Positions 51,737 through 60,897 of a DNA stretch of 64,000 nucleotides are shown piece after piece. How positions within the stretch are numbered: position 1 is the first letter of the stretch; each line of letters starts with the position of its first letter. The stretch spans positions 1-64,000 of the forward strand of contig JBEBYL010000007.1 in assembly GCA_040391135.1 (NCBI GenBank). Direction: 5' to 3'. The stretch comes from G025836975 sp040391135 (lineage in GTDB: Bacteria; Pseudomonadota; Gammaproteobacteria; Burkholderiales; Burkholderiaceae_B). The translations under genes and the position numbers were made by a program. Under the pieces are notes generated by a model, which made no database searches, was not told the DNA's origin, and was given only the letters and a program-made list of their open reading frames with translations.

Positions 51737-52141
51737 AAATACTCCTTGTGGGAATGGTGAGGTAAGCCTTGCGCGCTCCGTCCTCTTGGGCGGAAACGAA
51801 AACCGGGCGGATCATGCGCTTAAAGAAAAAATGTCTCTACTAGTAGTATTACTAGGTCTAAAAACCCTGGGCCCAGCATGGATTTACGGCACCATTCAGC
51901 GCCGACCCGTCTAAAACACTGAAAAATATAAATTTCCAGCCCATGCGTTCGACGAAGCCATGAAAGCCGAGGTAGCTTTTTCTATCTTTTGGAAATAAGA
52001 ATATATTTATAAGTTGATTAAAAAAACCTGAATTCTTTCGACGGAGGCGGCCCCGCCACAAAATATTTTCCCGCGAGCCCAAGTCCTGAACGGTACACTT
52101 CACGGATCGTATGCACGCGGCAACGATCCACCGGAGTCCCC
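51737..52141. other. Gene-free region between divergent TRAP operon and DUF2214 gene
   Basis: A 405-base spacer, AT-rich at its centre (especially 51840-52030), with no credible coding frame. It must hold the divergent promoters of the TRAP operon and the DUF2214 gene. The only striking element is the palindrome at 51840-51855. I could not place promoters. Confidence 0.5.
51840..51855. repeat. CTAGTA palindrome upstream of the TRAP operon
   Basis: CTAGTA-GTAT-TACTAG is a perfect 6+6 inverted repeat ~105 bases before the TRAP receptor start. CTAG is usually rare in bacterial DNA, and here it occurs twice in 16 bases. It may be an operator for an unidentified regulator. Confidence 0.4.
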
Positions 52142-52594
52142 ATGAGTTCATTGTTCGCCTTCCTGCACCACATGGCCGCCTTTGCCCTGATCGCCGCGCT
52201 GGCCGTGGAATTCGTGCTGATCAAGGAAGCCCTTACCGTAACCATCGCACGCAAGCTGCTGATTGCCGACATGGTGTTCGGCGCTTCGGCCGGCGCTGTG
52301 CTTGTCATTGGCCTGCTGCGGGTTTTCTTCTTTGAAAAAGGCGCGGCCTTTTATTTCACGAACATTCCTTTCCTGGCCAAGCTGACGCTCTTCGCGCTGA
52401 TCGGCCTGATGTCCATCCGGCCGACCAGGGAATTCCTTTCCTGGAGAAGCGCTATAAAGGCCGGCCAGGCGCCCAATGTCGATCAGGCCACACAACAAAG
52501 GCTGCGTACCGCCATCCATGTAGAATTGGCCGCGGCTACTGTCCTGATCCTTTGCGCCGCCCTGATGGCGCGCGGCGTGGGAAGCCTGAGCTAA
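52142..52594 (+). CDS. DUF2214 family membrane protein
   Basis: A 150-residue protein with four membrane segments. The stretches FAFLHHMAAFALIAALAVEF and LLIADMVFGASAGAVLVIGL, followed by EKGAAFYFTNIPFLAKL, fit DUF2214. Function unknown. CCGGAGTCCC precedes the ATG. An EamA-type exporter gene follows 24 bases later. Confidence 0.75.
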   Translation: MSSLFAFLHHMAAFALIAALAVEFVLIKEALTVTIARKLLIADMVFGASAGAVLVIGLLRVFFFEKGAAFYFTNIPFLAKLTLFALIGLMSIRPTREFLSWRSAIKAGQAPNVDQATQQRLRTAIHVELAAATVLILCAALMARGVGSLS

Positions 52595-52618
52595 TCCCGC
52601 ACGCCTGGCGCCGCCCCC

Positions 52619-53530
52619 ATGCAACCCTCCTTCGCAACGGCCGACGCGACCGCTTGGTGGTTGAAGTGGGCTCCCGCCCTGTTCCTCCTGCTTTGGTGTT
52701 TCGGCTTCGTTTTCCTGAAAATGGGTCTGGCGTATTCCGACCCGCTGACTTTCCTGGCGCTGCGCTATGCCTGCGTCCTGGCCATACTCATCGTGCCGTT
52801 TCTTTGGCTGCGCCCCGCTTTGCCGGCAACGCCAAAAGCATGGCTGCATCTGGCCATGGTGGGCCTGCTGTTGCAGGCAGGCTATTTTTCCTTTGTTTAC
52901 CTGAGCCTGAAGCTGGGCATATCGGCGGGCGCCGTGGCGCTGATAACGTCGCAGCAGCCCATTCTGATCGGTTTGCTGGCGCCCGCCATCGCCGGTGAAC
53001 GGGTCAGCGCAATGCGTTGGGTCGGTCTGACCATGGGCGTGGCGGGCGCGGGTATCGTCATCCTGTCCAAGTCCGCAATAGAAATTGCTTCGCCGGCAGC
53101 GCTGCTGTTCGCCGTCATGGCCCTGTTCTCCATGACGGGCGGCACGCTGTGGGAAAAGCGCTACGGAGTTCAGACGCATCCGATAACCGCCAACATGGTG
53201 CAATATGCGGTGGGGCTGGCCGTTTCTGCGCCGCTGGCTTTCCTGCTTGAGCCCATGCAAGTCCAATGGACTCCGGCGTTCCTGATGTCGCTGACTTATC
53301 TGGTGGTATGCAATTCCATCGTGGCAATTTCATTGTTGCTGGCCATGATCCGGCGCGGCGAGGCATCGCGCGTTTCGGCGCTGTTCTTTCTGGTGCCGCC
53401 GGTCACAGCGGTGATTGCCTTCCTGATCCTGGACGAAGCATTGCCCCCGGCGGCATGGCCGGGAATGATATTGGCGGCCGCCGGAATCTATCTTGTCATG
53501 CGCAAATCGCCGGCAGCGGGTCCGGGCTGA
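52619..53530 (+). CDS. DMT (EamA) family exporter
   Basis: A 303-residue protein with ten membrane segments in two EamA repeats (segment FKMGLAYSDPLTFLALRYACV in the first; LVVCNSIVAISLLLAMI in the second). Such carriers export amino acids or metabolites. It ends 9 bases before the convergent MFS gene. Substrate unknown. Confidence 0.9.
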   Translation: MQPSFATADATAWWLKWAPALFLLLWCFGFVFLKMGLAYSDPLTFLALRYACVLAILIVPFLWLRPALPATPKAWLHLAMVGLLLQAGYFSFVYLSLKLGISAGAVALITSQQPILIGLLAPAIAGERVSAMRWVGLTMGVAGAGIVILSKSAIEIASPAALLFAVMALFSMTGGTLWEKRYGVQTHPITANMVQYAVGLAVSAPLAFLLEPMQVQWTPAFLMSLTYLVVCNSIVAISLLLAMIRRGEASRVSALFFLVPPVTAVIAFLILDEALPPAAWPGMILAAAGIYLVMRKSPAAGPG

Positions 53531-53539
53531 TACCGCGCG

Positions 53540-54790
53540 TCACGCGGCCGGATCGGCCGTCTTTGCCTGGCTGCGCGCTTTGACCAGCATGGCACGGCCC
53601 GCGCCCCATCCATTGACGGCGGCGGCCACCCCCAGGGCGGCAAACAGCCAGGCGGTCGCATCGTAGCTTCCGGTCGCGCTGTGCAGCACCCCTACAAGCA
53701 AAGGACCGAAGGCGGCCAGCACGTAGCCCACCCCTTGCGCCATGCCGGACAGATGAGCGGCCACATGCGAATCGGGCGAACGCAGCACAATGACCGTCAT
53801 GGCAATGGCGAACAAGCCGCCCTGCCCGATACCCTGCAGGACAGCCCAAGCCCATACCGTGGACAAGGGCGCGAAAAGCAAGCCCACCAAGGCCGCCCCC
53901 GCAATCAAGGCCAGCGCCGCATTGAACAGGCGCTGATCCCTGCAGCGAACCGCCAGAGGCGGCACCAGCAAGCAGGTGAAGACCTGCACGATGATGGACA
54001 CCGAGACCACCAGTCCAGCTTCGATTCCATCCATGCCGCGATCGCGCAATATGGGCGCCATCCAACCCATGACGCAATAGGCCAGCGCCGACTGCAAGCC
54101 CATGAAGAAAGTGACCTGCCACGCCAGTGGATCGCGCCACAAGCCGCTGACGCTACGTCTGGCTTGCCGCGAAGCGTGTTCGGCGCGCAATGACTGCGGT
54201 GCCCAAACCAGAAAGACCAGCGCCGGGGGCAAGGCCCACACCGCCAGCCCGGCGGTCCACGATTCGCCGAAATAATGCGCAATGGGCAGGGTAAAAGCCG
54301 CTCCCGACGCCGCGCCGCCGCACAGGGCCATGGTGTACAACCCCGTCATCAACGCCGCTTGCTGGGGAAAATCGCGCTTGACCACGCTGGGCAGCAGGAC
54401 GTTGCCCGTGGCGATGGCCGCGCCGCCCAACGCCGAGCCGATGAACAGGGAATACATATCGCCCATGCCGCGCAACGCCGTCCCGGCCATCAGGAAGAAC
54501 AGGACGGCCAGCAAGGTGCGCTCGGGCCCTATGCGCTGGGAAATTCGGGGTGCCAGCGGCGCGAACAGTCCCAGGCACAACACGGGCAGTGTCGTCAGAT
54601 AGCCGGCGTCGGCCGATGTCAGGCTGGTTTGCCGTAGCAGGTCCGGCAACAGCACGGAAAGGCTGGAGAACAAAGGCCGCAGGTTATAGGCAATCAGCAT
54701 CAGGCTGAAGCCCAGCAGGATTTTCGCTGCGCGGCTTCGAGCAGGCGAAGTCATGGGAGCGCTGTCGGCGCGGATTTCTGTGGAAGTCAT
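53540..54790 (-). CDS. MFS transporter, CynX/NimT type
   Basis: About 416 residues with 12 membrane segments. Sequence start AAKILLGFSLMLIAYNLRPLF and the later SGMAQGVGYVLAAFGPLLVG resemble the cyanate/nitroimidazole-type MFS group. The start is uncertain (ATG at 54790 or 54754; a longer frame to 54916 has no support). Substrate unknown. Convergent with the DMT gene. Confidence 0.85.
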   Translation of the reverse strand: MTSTEIRADSAPMTSPARSRAAKILLGFSLMLIAYNLRPLFSSLSVLLPDLLRQTSLTSADAGYLTTLPVLCLGLFAPLAPRISQRIGPERTLLAVLFFLMAGTALRGMGDMYSLFIGSALGGAAIATGNVLLPSVVKRDFPQQAALMTGLYTMALCGGAASGAAFTLPIAHYFGESWTAGLAVWALPPALVFLVWAPQSLRAEHASRQARRSVSGLWRDPLAWQVTFFMGLQSALAYCVMGWMAPILRDRGMDGIEAGLVVSVSIIVQVFTCLLVPPLAVRCRDQRLFNAALALIAGAALVGLLFAPLSTVWAWAVLQGIGQGGLFAIAMTVIVLRSPDSHVAAHLSGMAQGVGYVLAAFGPLLVGVLHSATGSYDATAWLFAALGVAAAVNGWGAGRAMLVKARSQAKTADPAA

Positions 54791-54933
54791 ACTTGTTCTT
54801 ATCGCGATGCGGGCGGAAATTCCTGGAGCCATGATGATACCCCGGGCTTGCGGGCCAGATGGCTCCTGGCTGGAACACCCATCCTCCTGTGGGAAACCTC
54901 CCTTTCGAATAGCCACGACGGCGGACAGGGGCT

Positions 54934-55776
54934 TCAGCGTGGGTTCCCGGCGGCCATTCCATATAGTCGCGGCCAGTTTTCGGCCCAGCAGCAGCGATGA
55001 TCAAAACCCGATTCGACTTGGACGACAGGCTGGGCGCCTACAGGGAAACGCTGTGCGAATCCCTTTGCCAACTCGGGCGAAATCACCACGTCTTTATCTC
55101 CGGCGAAATGCCATTGCCGGACACCGCGCAAGGCTTCGGTTTCATCCGAAGGATTCAGGGAACCGGTCAAGGGCAGTATGCGATGACGGGCCGTCCATGT
55201 CCGGTGATCCAGGTTGCCGGCGACCGTAACCAGGCGTTCGACATCGTCGCGCCGGGCGGCCAGCAATGCCGCAATGGCTCCGCCCCCCGAATACCCCACC
55301 AAGGTCAACCGCCGTGCACTGAAACGCCGCTTCAGGCTATCCAGCGCCAGGCTTTCGGCAAACACCGCCTCGGCCGAAAAACGCGACCCAGTCCAATAGC
55401 GCTGTTCGCACCCCGAACGCTCAGCATCGACATACTGGCAGGGCCTTGCCAAGTATGCGGCGTTGCCAAAAGGCTGGGCCAGCGCCAGCCGCAAGGCCAT
55501 CGGATCGCGCGGGGTCGGATCACTGGACGGCCGGGCGCCCGTGACCCAGGCAAACCCATCACCTTCGATGTACACCGTTAGCGCTTCGGCGGCCTGGATA
55601 TGCCGTGGCGTATACGCAACAACATCGAAACGGCCGGCAGGCAGCAGACTGGCCTGCCAATCATGGCCGGCAGCCAGGGAGTCCGCTATGAGGCGGCGCT
55701 GCTCCAGCGACGGGATCGTGGCGCAAGCCGAGCAAAGCACAATTAGAAAAAGCGTAGCGGCAATCGACTTAACCAT
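54934..55776 (-). CDS. Envelope-anchored alpha/beta hydrolase
   Basis: A 280-residue protein with a signal sequence ending LIVLCSACA, so a lipoprotein or secreted hydrolase. Nucleophile elbow GYSGGGA, acid in HFAGDKDVV, and His in the FDHRCCW segment near the C terminus form a plausible catalytic triad. The chosen start (ATG 55776) begins at the signal sequence. Divergent from the autotransporter with a 102-base spacer. Substrate unknown. Confidence 0.75.
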   Translation of the reverse strand: MVKSIAATLFLIVLCSACATIPSLEQRRLIADSLAAGHDWQASLLPAGRFDVVAYTPRHIQAAEALTVYIEGDGFAWVTGARPSSDPTPRDPMALRLALAQPFGNAAYLARPCQYVDAERSGCEQRYWTGSRFSAEAVFAESLALDSLKRRFSARRLTLVGYSGGGAIAALLAARRDDVERLVTVAGNLDHRTWTARHRILPLTGSLNPSDETEALRGVRQWHFAGDKDVVISPELAKGFAQRFPVGAQPVVQVESGFDHRCCWAENWPRLYGMAAGNPR

Positions 55777-55878
55777 AGGAGCATTGTAGTATTTCGTACC
55801 ATTTTTTCCGATTTTGTTAATTACTTGCATGCATTTAATTCTATGCCTGCGAGACTCACCCCATGATCCCCCTCCCTT

Positions 55879-58008
55879 ATGCGTCAAAATAAGCTTACGA
55901 ACAACCCGACATTGAAAGTATCTATATTGCACGGAGCCCTCGCACTGGTCTGTGGCAGCGGCTTGCTTGTCATATCGGACGCCCACGCCGTCGCGGACTC
56001 TTGTGGCTGGTATGGAGAAAGTGGCGAAGACGGGGTCATTACCGAAAATAGAACCACTTCCTGCGAAATATACGGGGAAGACGCCATGGTCAGCGCAGGC
56101 GTGACATTAAGCGTGGGGCCCAATGTCATCAGTTCGCCCAGCTACGCAATTGGCAGCGGCTTCACCACTTTCAATCGACATCTGATCAATCGGGGAGCCA
56201 TTACATCAACTGGCACCGACGACACGGCAATCGGTGGCGGTGTGTATGGAATATATTTCTTGACTACTGGTGAAGACGCAACCGTTACAAACGAAAACAG
56301 CGGTACGGTCAGCGCTACTATTAATGCGCCGGACGGCATTGCTGCCGGCATAGCAATAGAGAATTTTTCGGGCATCATCAACAACGCCGGCAGCATTTCA
56401 GGCCGGGCCCTGGAAGGCGGCGCGGGCTATTCCGTATTCATCAACAATGGGTCGGGAACCGTCAACAACCAGGCAACAGGGCGGCTTACGGGCCTGCTGC
56501 ACACCGGCGAAGACACCACCGTCAACAATGCGGGCCTTATCGATCTGCCCCTGTACTCGGGATCGTCCAGTAGCGTAGGCACCTTCAATCAAACCGCCAC
56601 CGGCACCTTGCGCATCGCCGCCAAAAGCGCCGATGCCGGCGGATACAGCCAACTCCGGGCCCAACGCGGTGCCGACATCACAGGCAAAGCCTATGTGGAT
56701 GTCATGGCGGTCAACAGCCTGGCAGAAGGCCAGACTTTGGAAAAAGTGGTTTATGTAGACCATGGCTATTTCCTTAACGGAAACTTCTCCGCCGTCGACG
56801 ATAACAGCGCGCTATTCGACTTCACCAGCATCGCCACCATGGGCGAAGACGGGCATATCGACTTCAAGATCACGCAGGCCAAGCAGGCCGCCCAGATCGT
56901 CAGCGCCATCGGCAATCCTGGCGCGGTAGGCGCGGCACAAGCCTTCGATTCCATCATCGCCCAAGGCGCCGGCAACCCGGACATGCAATCAGTGATCAAT
57001 GCACTGGGCAAACTGGGCACGGAGCAGGAAGTATCCAATGCCATCAGCCAGACTGCGCCCACGCTGAACAACAGCCAGACCACGGCCCTCCAGAACACCA
57101 TGGCCGGCACAGGCCGCATCATCCAAGCCCGCCAGGACAGCAATCGCGGCATGTCTTCCGGCGATGATGTCGCCGGCGGCAAACATGTGTGGGCCAAAGC
57201 CTTCGGCAGCCGTGCGGACCAGAACGACCGCAGCGGCATCTCGGGCTTCTCGGCGGATACCTACGGCATGATCGTGGGCGGCGACGCCGATGTTTCAACC
57301 ACAACGAATCTGGGCGCGGCGTTCGCCTATAGCCATAGCGACATCACGGGCAATTCGTCCATCGCTCGAAATCGCGGCAAAGTGGACAGCTATCAGTTGA
57401 TCGGCTACGGCAGCCATGCCCTGGACGAGCGTAGCGAAATCAATTGGCAGGCAGACCTTGGCCAGCATCGGACCGATGGGCGGCGCAATATCGAATTCGG
57501 CGGCATCAACCGACTGGCCACGGCCAGCTACGATAGCTGGAGCGCACACCTGGGTACCGGGATCACGCGCAATTACAGTATCGGCGAACAAACTAAGATC
57601 GCCCCCTACGTCCGGGCCGACTACACCTGGATCCGCGATCAGGGCTATACCGAGAAAGGCGCGGATGCGCTGAATCTGAAGGTCGATGCGCGTGACACGG
57701 ATGCGCTGGTCTTCATGGTTGGCGGCAAGCTAATGCACGAGATCAACGATGCCATCGGCTTGCGCGCCGACGCGGGCCTGGGGTACGACGCCTTGGCCAA
57801 GCGGCGCAACATTGTTTCAACGTTCTCGGGTGGGGGGCCGGCTTTTACCACACCCGGACGGGAGGCCACGCCATGGCTGGCCCGCGCTGGGCTGGGCCTG
57901 GTCGCCACCACGCAATCGGGCATGGAAATAAGCATGCGCTACGACATCGAAGGCCGCAGCGGCTTTACCAATCAAACGGCTTCAGCCAAGCTGCGCCTGG
58001 CTTTTTGA
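55879..58008 (+). CDS. Autotransporter (type Va secretion) outer-membrane protein
   Basis: A 709-residue protein. Signal peptide to about residue 37 (ISDAHA). The passenger (~38-350) is a short beta-helix rich in Asn/Gly/Ser repeats (INNAGSISGRAL, VNNQATGRLTG, VNNAGLIDLP). An Ala/Gln-rich linker helix follows (~350-430). The C-terminal 12-strand beta-barrel (~435-709) ends in LRLAF, with the terminal Phe typical of outer-membrane insertion. No protease motif was seen in the passenger. The stop is 4 bases before the ATP-grasp gene. Confidence 0.93.
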   Translation: MRQNKLTNNPTLKVSILHGALALVCGSGLLVISDAHAVADSCGWYGESGEDGVITENRTTSCEIYGEDAMVSAGVTLSVGPNVISSPSYAIGSGFTTFNRHLINRGAITSTGTDDTAIGGGVYGIYFLTTGEDATVTNENSGTVSATINAPDGIAAGIAIENFSGIINNAGSISGRALEGGAGYSVFINNGSGTVNNQATGRLTGLLHTGEDTTVNNAGLIDLPLYSGSSSSVGTFNQTATGTLRIAAKSADAGGYSQLRAQRGADITGKAYVDVMAVNSLAEGQTLEKVVYVDHGYFLNGNFSAVDDNSALFDFTSIATMGEDGHIDFKITQAKQAAQIVSAIGNPGAVGAAQAFDSIIAQGAGNPDMQSVINALGKLGTEQEVSNAISQTAPTLNNSQTTALQNTMAGTGRIIQARQDSNRGMSSGDDVAGGKHVWAKAFGSRADQNDRSGISGFSADTYGMIVGGDADVSTTTNLGAAFAYSHSDITGNSSIARNRGKVDSYQLIGYGSHALDERSEINWQADLGQHRTDGRRNIEFGGINRLATASYDSWSAHLGTGITRNYSIGEQTKIAPYVRADYTWIRDQGYTEKGADALNLKVDARDTDALVFMVGGKLMHEINDAIGLRADAGLGYDALAKRRNIVSTFSGGGPAFTTPGREATPWLARAGLGLVATTQSGMEISMRYDIEGRSGFTNQTASAKLRLAF

Positions 58009-58012
58009 TCCC

Positions 58013-59839
58013 ATGACAAATGACTTGATCGCGGCTGGATTTCATCATGGACTGAAACAGCCCGATCAAGTCCTGACCATACGGCTTGCCCACTGCCCCG
58101 CCGGAGTCGACTGGACCGCCGTCGACAGTTGGCTATGCGCAAAGCTTGGCGTTCCCATCCTGCCGCGTCCATGCGGCGATGGTTTCACGGACGATGCATC
58201 CGAGGCGATATGGCGTATCTTGCAGCTTGCAGCGGAGCTCCAGCGCGCCGCCCGCCTGCCTGTTTTCGAGCCCGGCCTCATTCTGTCCCGCATGCCCGAC
58301 GAATCCCTGCCCGGGGCCTGGCTCTTTACGATTGCCACAGTGCAACTGGACTACCTGCCGCTTTCCTCCGTGCATAGTGTCTATAACGCGGCGACCGCGC
58401 TGGTACTGGGCCTGGCGGGCAATCCCGCCGGTTTTACGGAACCCGAATCGCTGTATGCGGAAGTGGAAAAACAGGTCCTGCATCCTCTGCGGGAAGCGCT
58501 TCCATTAGGGAAATCCTCCATTCATGTTTTACGCAGCGCCCGTGCGCTGGGCATGCCCTGGCGTCATCTGGGCAATGGCGTATTCCAGCTGGGCTGGGGC
58601 CGCCATTCCCGCCGGATCAAACACAGCAAATCGGAATCCGATTCCTCGCTGGGCGTGGAAGCGGCCCAGCACAAGTTCGTCTCGGCCGCATGGATGAGGC
58701 AGCTTGGCCTGCCCGCACCCACGCATGTGCTGCTTGCGGAAGAAGGCCAGGCACTGCAGGCTGCCCTTGCCATCGGCTGGCCCGTAGTCGTCAAGCCTGC
58801 GGATCGCGACCGGGGCGAGGGCGTGACGACGGGCGTCGACTCGGAAGACATATTGCGTTCTGCCTTCCAGCATGCGTCGCGCTATTCCAAGCAAGTGCTG
58901 GTCGAGCAAACGGTGCCTGGCGCCTGCCACCGCCTGCTGGTGGTGCGAGGACGGGTGTTGTACACCGTGAAGCGCCACCCTATCGGAGTGCAGGGCGATG
59001 GAAGGAAAACCGTCGCCGAATGCATCCAGGACGCAAATGCACAGCGCATGGCCCAGCCCGCCTGGAACAGGCTGCCGCCCTACCCTTCCGACGACCTGGC
59101 GTCCCAGGAGTTGGGCCGTGCCGGCTTGACCCTGGAAAGTATTCTTGCGACCGGTGCATGGGCGTGGCTGCGCCCCATCGAATCCACTGATTGGGGCGGA
59201 GTGGATGAGGACTTCTCAATAACGCTGCATCCGGACAACGCGGCCATCGCCGTACAGGCGGCCCAGCTTTTCGGCCTTGACATTGCCGGTGTGGACATCA
59301 TTTCACCGGACATAACTCGCCCCTGGCACGAGAACGGGGCCATTATCAATGAGGTCAACTCATCGCCGCTATTGGGTGCCAGCCAAAGTTCGCTGGAGGC
59401 CCTTCCGGCATTGATGGCACGGCTGGCGCCGGGCGACGGACGCATTCCCGTTGAAGCGGTTGTGGGCGCGGAAGGCGCGCTGCGCGGCGCCCACGCGCGC
59501 CAGCGACATTGGGCCGATCGCGGCCTGGCCTGTTATGTGGTCAGCCATGCCCTTACCGAGGATCCGTCCGGCAATGCCGTTCCGACGACGGCACGGGGCC
59601 TGTTCGCACGCTGCATGGCCTTGCTGATGAACCAGAATGTCGGCGCCATCGTGATGGCGGTGCAAACGGATGAACTGCTGGAGACGGGCCTGCCCGTGGA
59701 CATGCTCGATCGGGTTGAACAGGTCGCCGGTAATCTGACGGCATGGAACGCCGCGGCGATAGAGCATGCGACTGGCGAAACAGAAAAGACAATTGCACTT
59801 CTGCTGAAACACCAGTCGCATGCAACGATCAGGACTTGA
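58013..59839 (+). CDS. Cyanophycin-synthetase-like ATP-grasp protein with degenerate Mur-ligase part
   Basis: A 608-residue protein that follows cyanophycin synthetase (CphA) through two of its three parts. The N domain holds VFQLGWGRHSRRIK (190-203). The ATP-grasp domain (~215-465) has VVVKPADRDRGEGV (258-271), VEQTVPG, HRLLVV and the metal-binding INEVN (445-449). The Mur-ligase part is cut to ~130 residues, and its P-loop GTNGKT is replaced by GAEGAL (485-490), so it should not bind ATP there. This resembles the shortened CphA2 type, which uses only the ATP-grasp site. Cytoplasmic. The ATG is 4 bases after the autotransporter stop, suggesting one transcript. Confidence 0.85.
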   Translation: MTNDLIAAGFHHGLKQPDQVLTIRLAHCPAGVDWTAVDSWLCAKLGVPILPRPCGDGFTDDASEAIWRILQLAAELQRAARLPVFEPGLILSRMPDESLPGAWLFTIATVQLDYLPLSSVHSVYNAATALVLGLAGNPAGFTEPESLYAEVEKQVLHPLREALPLGKSSIHVLRSARALGMPWRHLGNGVFQLGWGRHSRRIKHSKSESDSSLGVEAAQHKFVSAAWMRQLGLPAPTHVLLAEEGQALQAALAIGWPVVVKPADRDRGEGVTTGVDSEDILRSAFQHASRYSKQVLVEQTVPGACHRLLVVRGRVLYTVKRHPIGVQGDGRKTVAECIQDANAQRMAQPAWNRLPPYPSDDLASQELGRAGLTLESILATGAWAWLRPIESTDWGGVDEDFSITLHPDNAAIAVQAAQLFGLDIAGVDIISPDITRPWHENGAIINEVNSSPLLGASQSSLEALPALMARLAPGDGRIPVEAVVGAEGALRGAHARQRHWADRGLACYVVSHALTEDPSGNAVPTTARGLFARCMALLMNQNVGAIVMAVQTDELLETGLPVDMLDRVEQVAGNLTAWNAAAIEHATGETEKTIALLLKHQSHATIRT

Positions 59840-60809
59840 CGGAAATACCCGCGTCCTTGATGACTTTTGCAAACTTGACCTGCTCGCTTTGCATGAACTG
59901 AGCCAGGCGCTCGGGCGATCCACCGCCGTCCTCGGCACCTGCCTGGGCCAGCCTGGCAATCAGCTCCGGTGTCCGCAAGGCTTTGTTGAGATCCGAATTC
60001 ACACGCGCGACCATATCGGGCGACATGCCGCCAGGCCCGACCAATGCAAACCATATACTTGCCTCGAAGCCAGGATAGCCCTGCTCCGCAACGGTCGGTA
60101 CGTCGGGCAGGCTTTTTGACCGAGTCTGCAATGTCTGCGCCAACGCGATGACTTTGCCCGATTCAATCAGCGGCTTGGCGGTCGTCATTCCCTCGAAGGC
60201 ATAATGAATGTGGCCGCCGATCACGTCTGTCATCAATGGCGCGGAGCCGCTATACGGCACATGTAGCACGTTGATGCCGGCCTCGGCCTTGAATATCTCC
60301 AGAGCCAGATGCTGGGCCGATCCCGTGCCGGCCGAGCCGAACACGATCTCGCCCGGCTTCGCCTTGCACAGTTCCACCAGGTCTTTCAGCGTCTTGGCCG
60401 GTTGGTTGGCGCCGCCTATCAGTATGGTGGGCGTCTTGCCGATAAGACCGATAGGAGTGAAGTCCCGCTCCACGGAATAGCCTAGATCGGTACGCAAGCC
60501 GGGTCCTATTCCATGGCTGTTCACATGCGCAACCAGCAGCGCCGTTCCGTCGCTTTTCTGTTTCGCGGTATGGCGCGCAGCAATCACACCCGCCGCGCCG
60601 GGACGGTTTTCCACGACGACGGGCACACCCCACATATCGGAAAACTTCTGGCCGAGCAGGCGCGCCAGCACATCGGTGCCGCCTCCCGCCGGAAATCCCA
60701 CCACCATGCTGACTGTGCTTTTCGGAGCGACGGTTTGCGCCTTGAGAGCGGGAGTGGCGGCCGCGACGGCCAATGCACTGCCTGAAATCAGAAAGTTGCG
60801 ACGATTCAT
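59829..60809 (-). CDS. Bug-family (TctC-like) solute-binding protein
   Basis: A 326-residue periplasmic receptor with a signal peptide (NFLISGSALAVAAATPALKA). Bug motifs: MVVGFPAGGGTDVLARLLG, VVVENRPGAAGVIA, IGGANQPAKTLKDLV and SLPDVPTVAEQGYPGFE. The 3' end overlaps the ATP-grasp gene by 11 bases in antisense. It starts 88 bases after the enolase-family gene on the same strand, so the two likely form an uptake-plus-catabolism unit for a sugar acid. Confidence 0.92.
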   Translation of the reverse strand: MNRRNFLISGSALAVAAATPALKAQTVAPKSTVSMVVGFPAGGGTDVLARLLGQKFSDMWGVPVVVENRPGAAGVIAARHTAKQKSDGTALLVAHVNSHGIGPGLRTDLGYSVERDFTPIGLIGKTPTILIGGANQPAKTLKDLVELCKAKPGEIVFGSAGTGSAQHLALEIFKAEAGINVLHVPYSGSAPLMTDVIGGHIHYAFEGMTTAKPLIESGKVIALAQTLQTRSKSLPDVPTVAEQGYPGFEASIWFALVGPGGMSPDMVARVNSDLNKALRTPELIARLAQAGAEDGGGSPERLAQFMQSEQVKFAKVIKDAGISVKS

Positions 60810-60897
60810 TGCTTGTCTCTTTTATATATAAGTATGTTGAAATGGCTCGCGGTGCTGGACGATGGCATGAACAGGCCTCTCCAACGATAGGAGCGAC

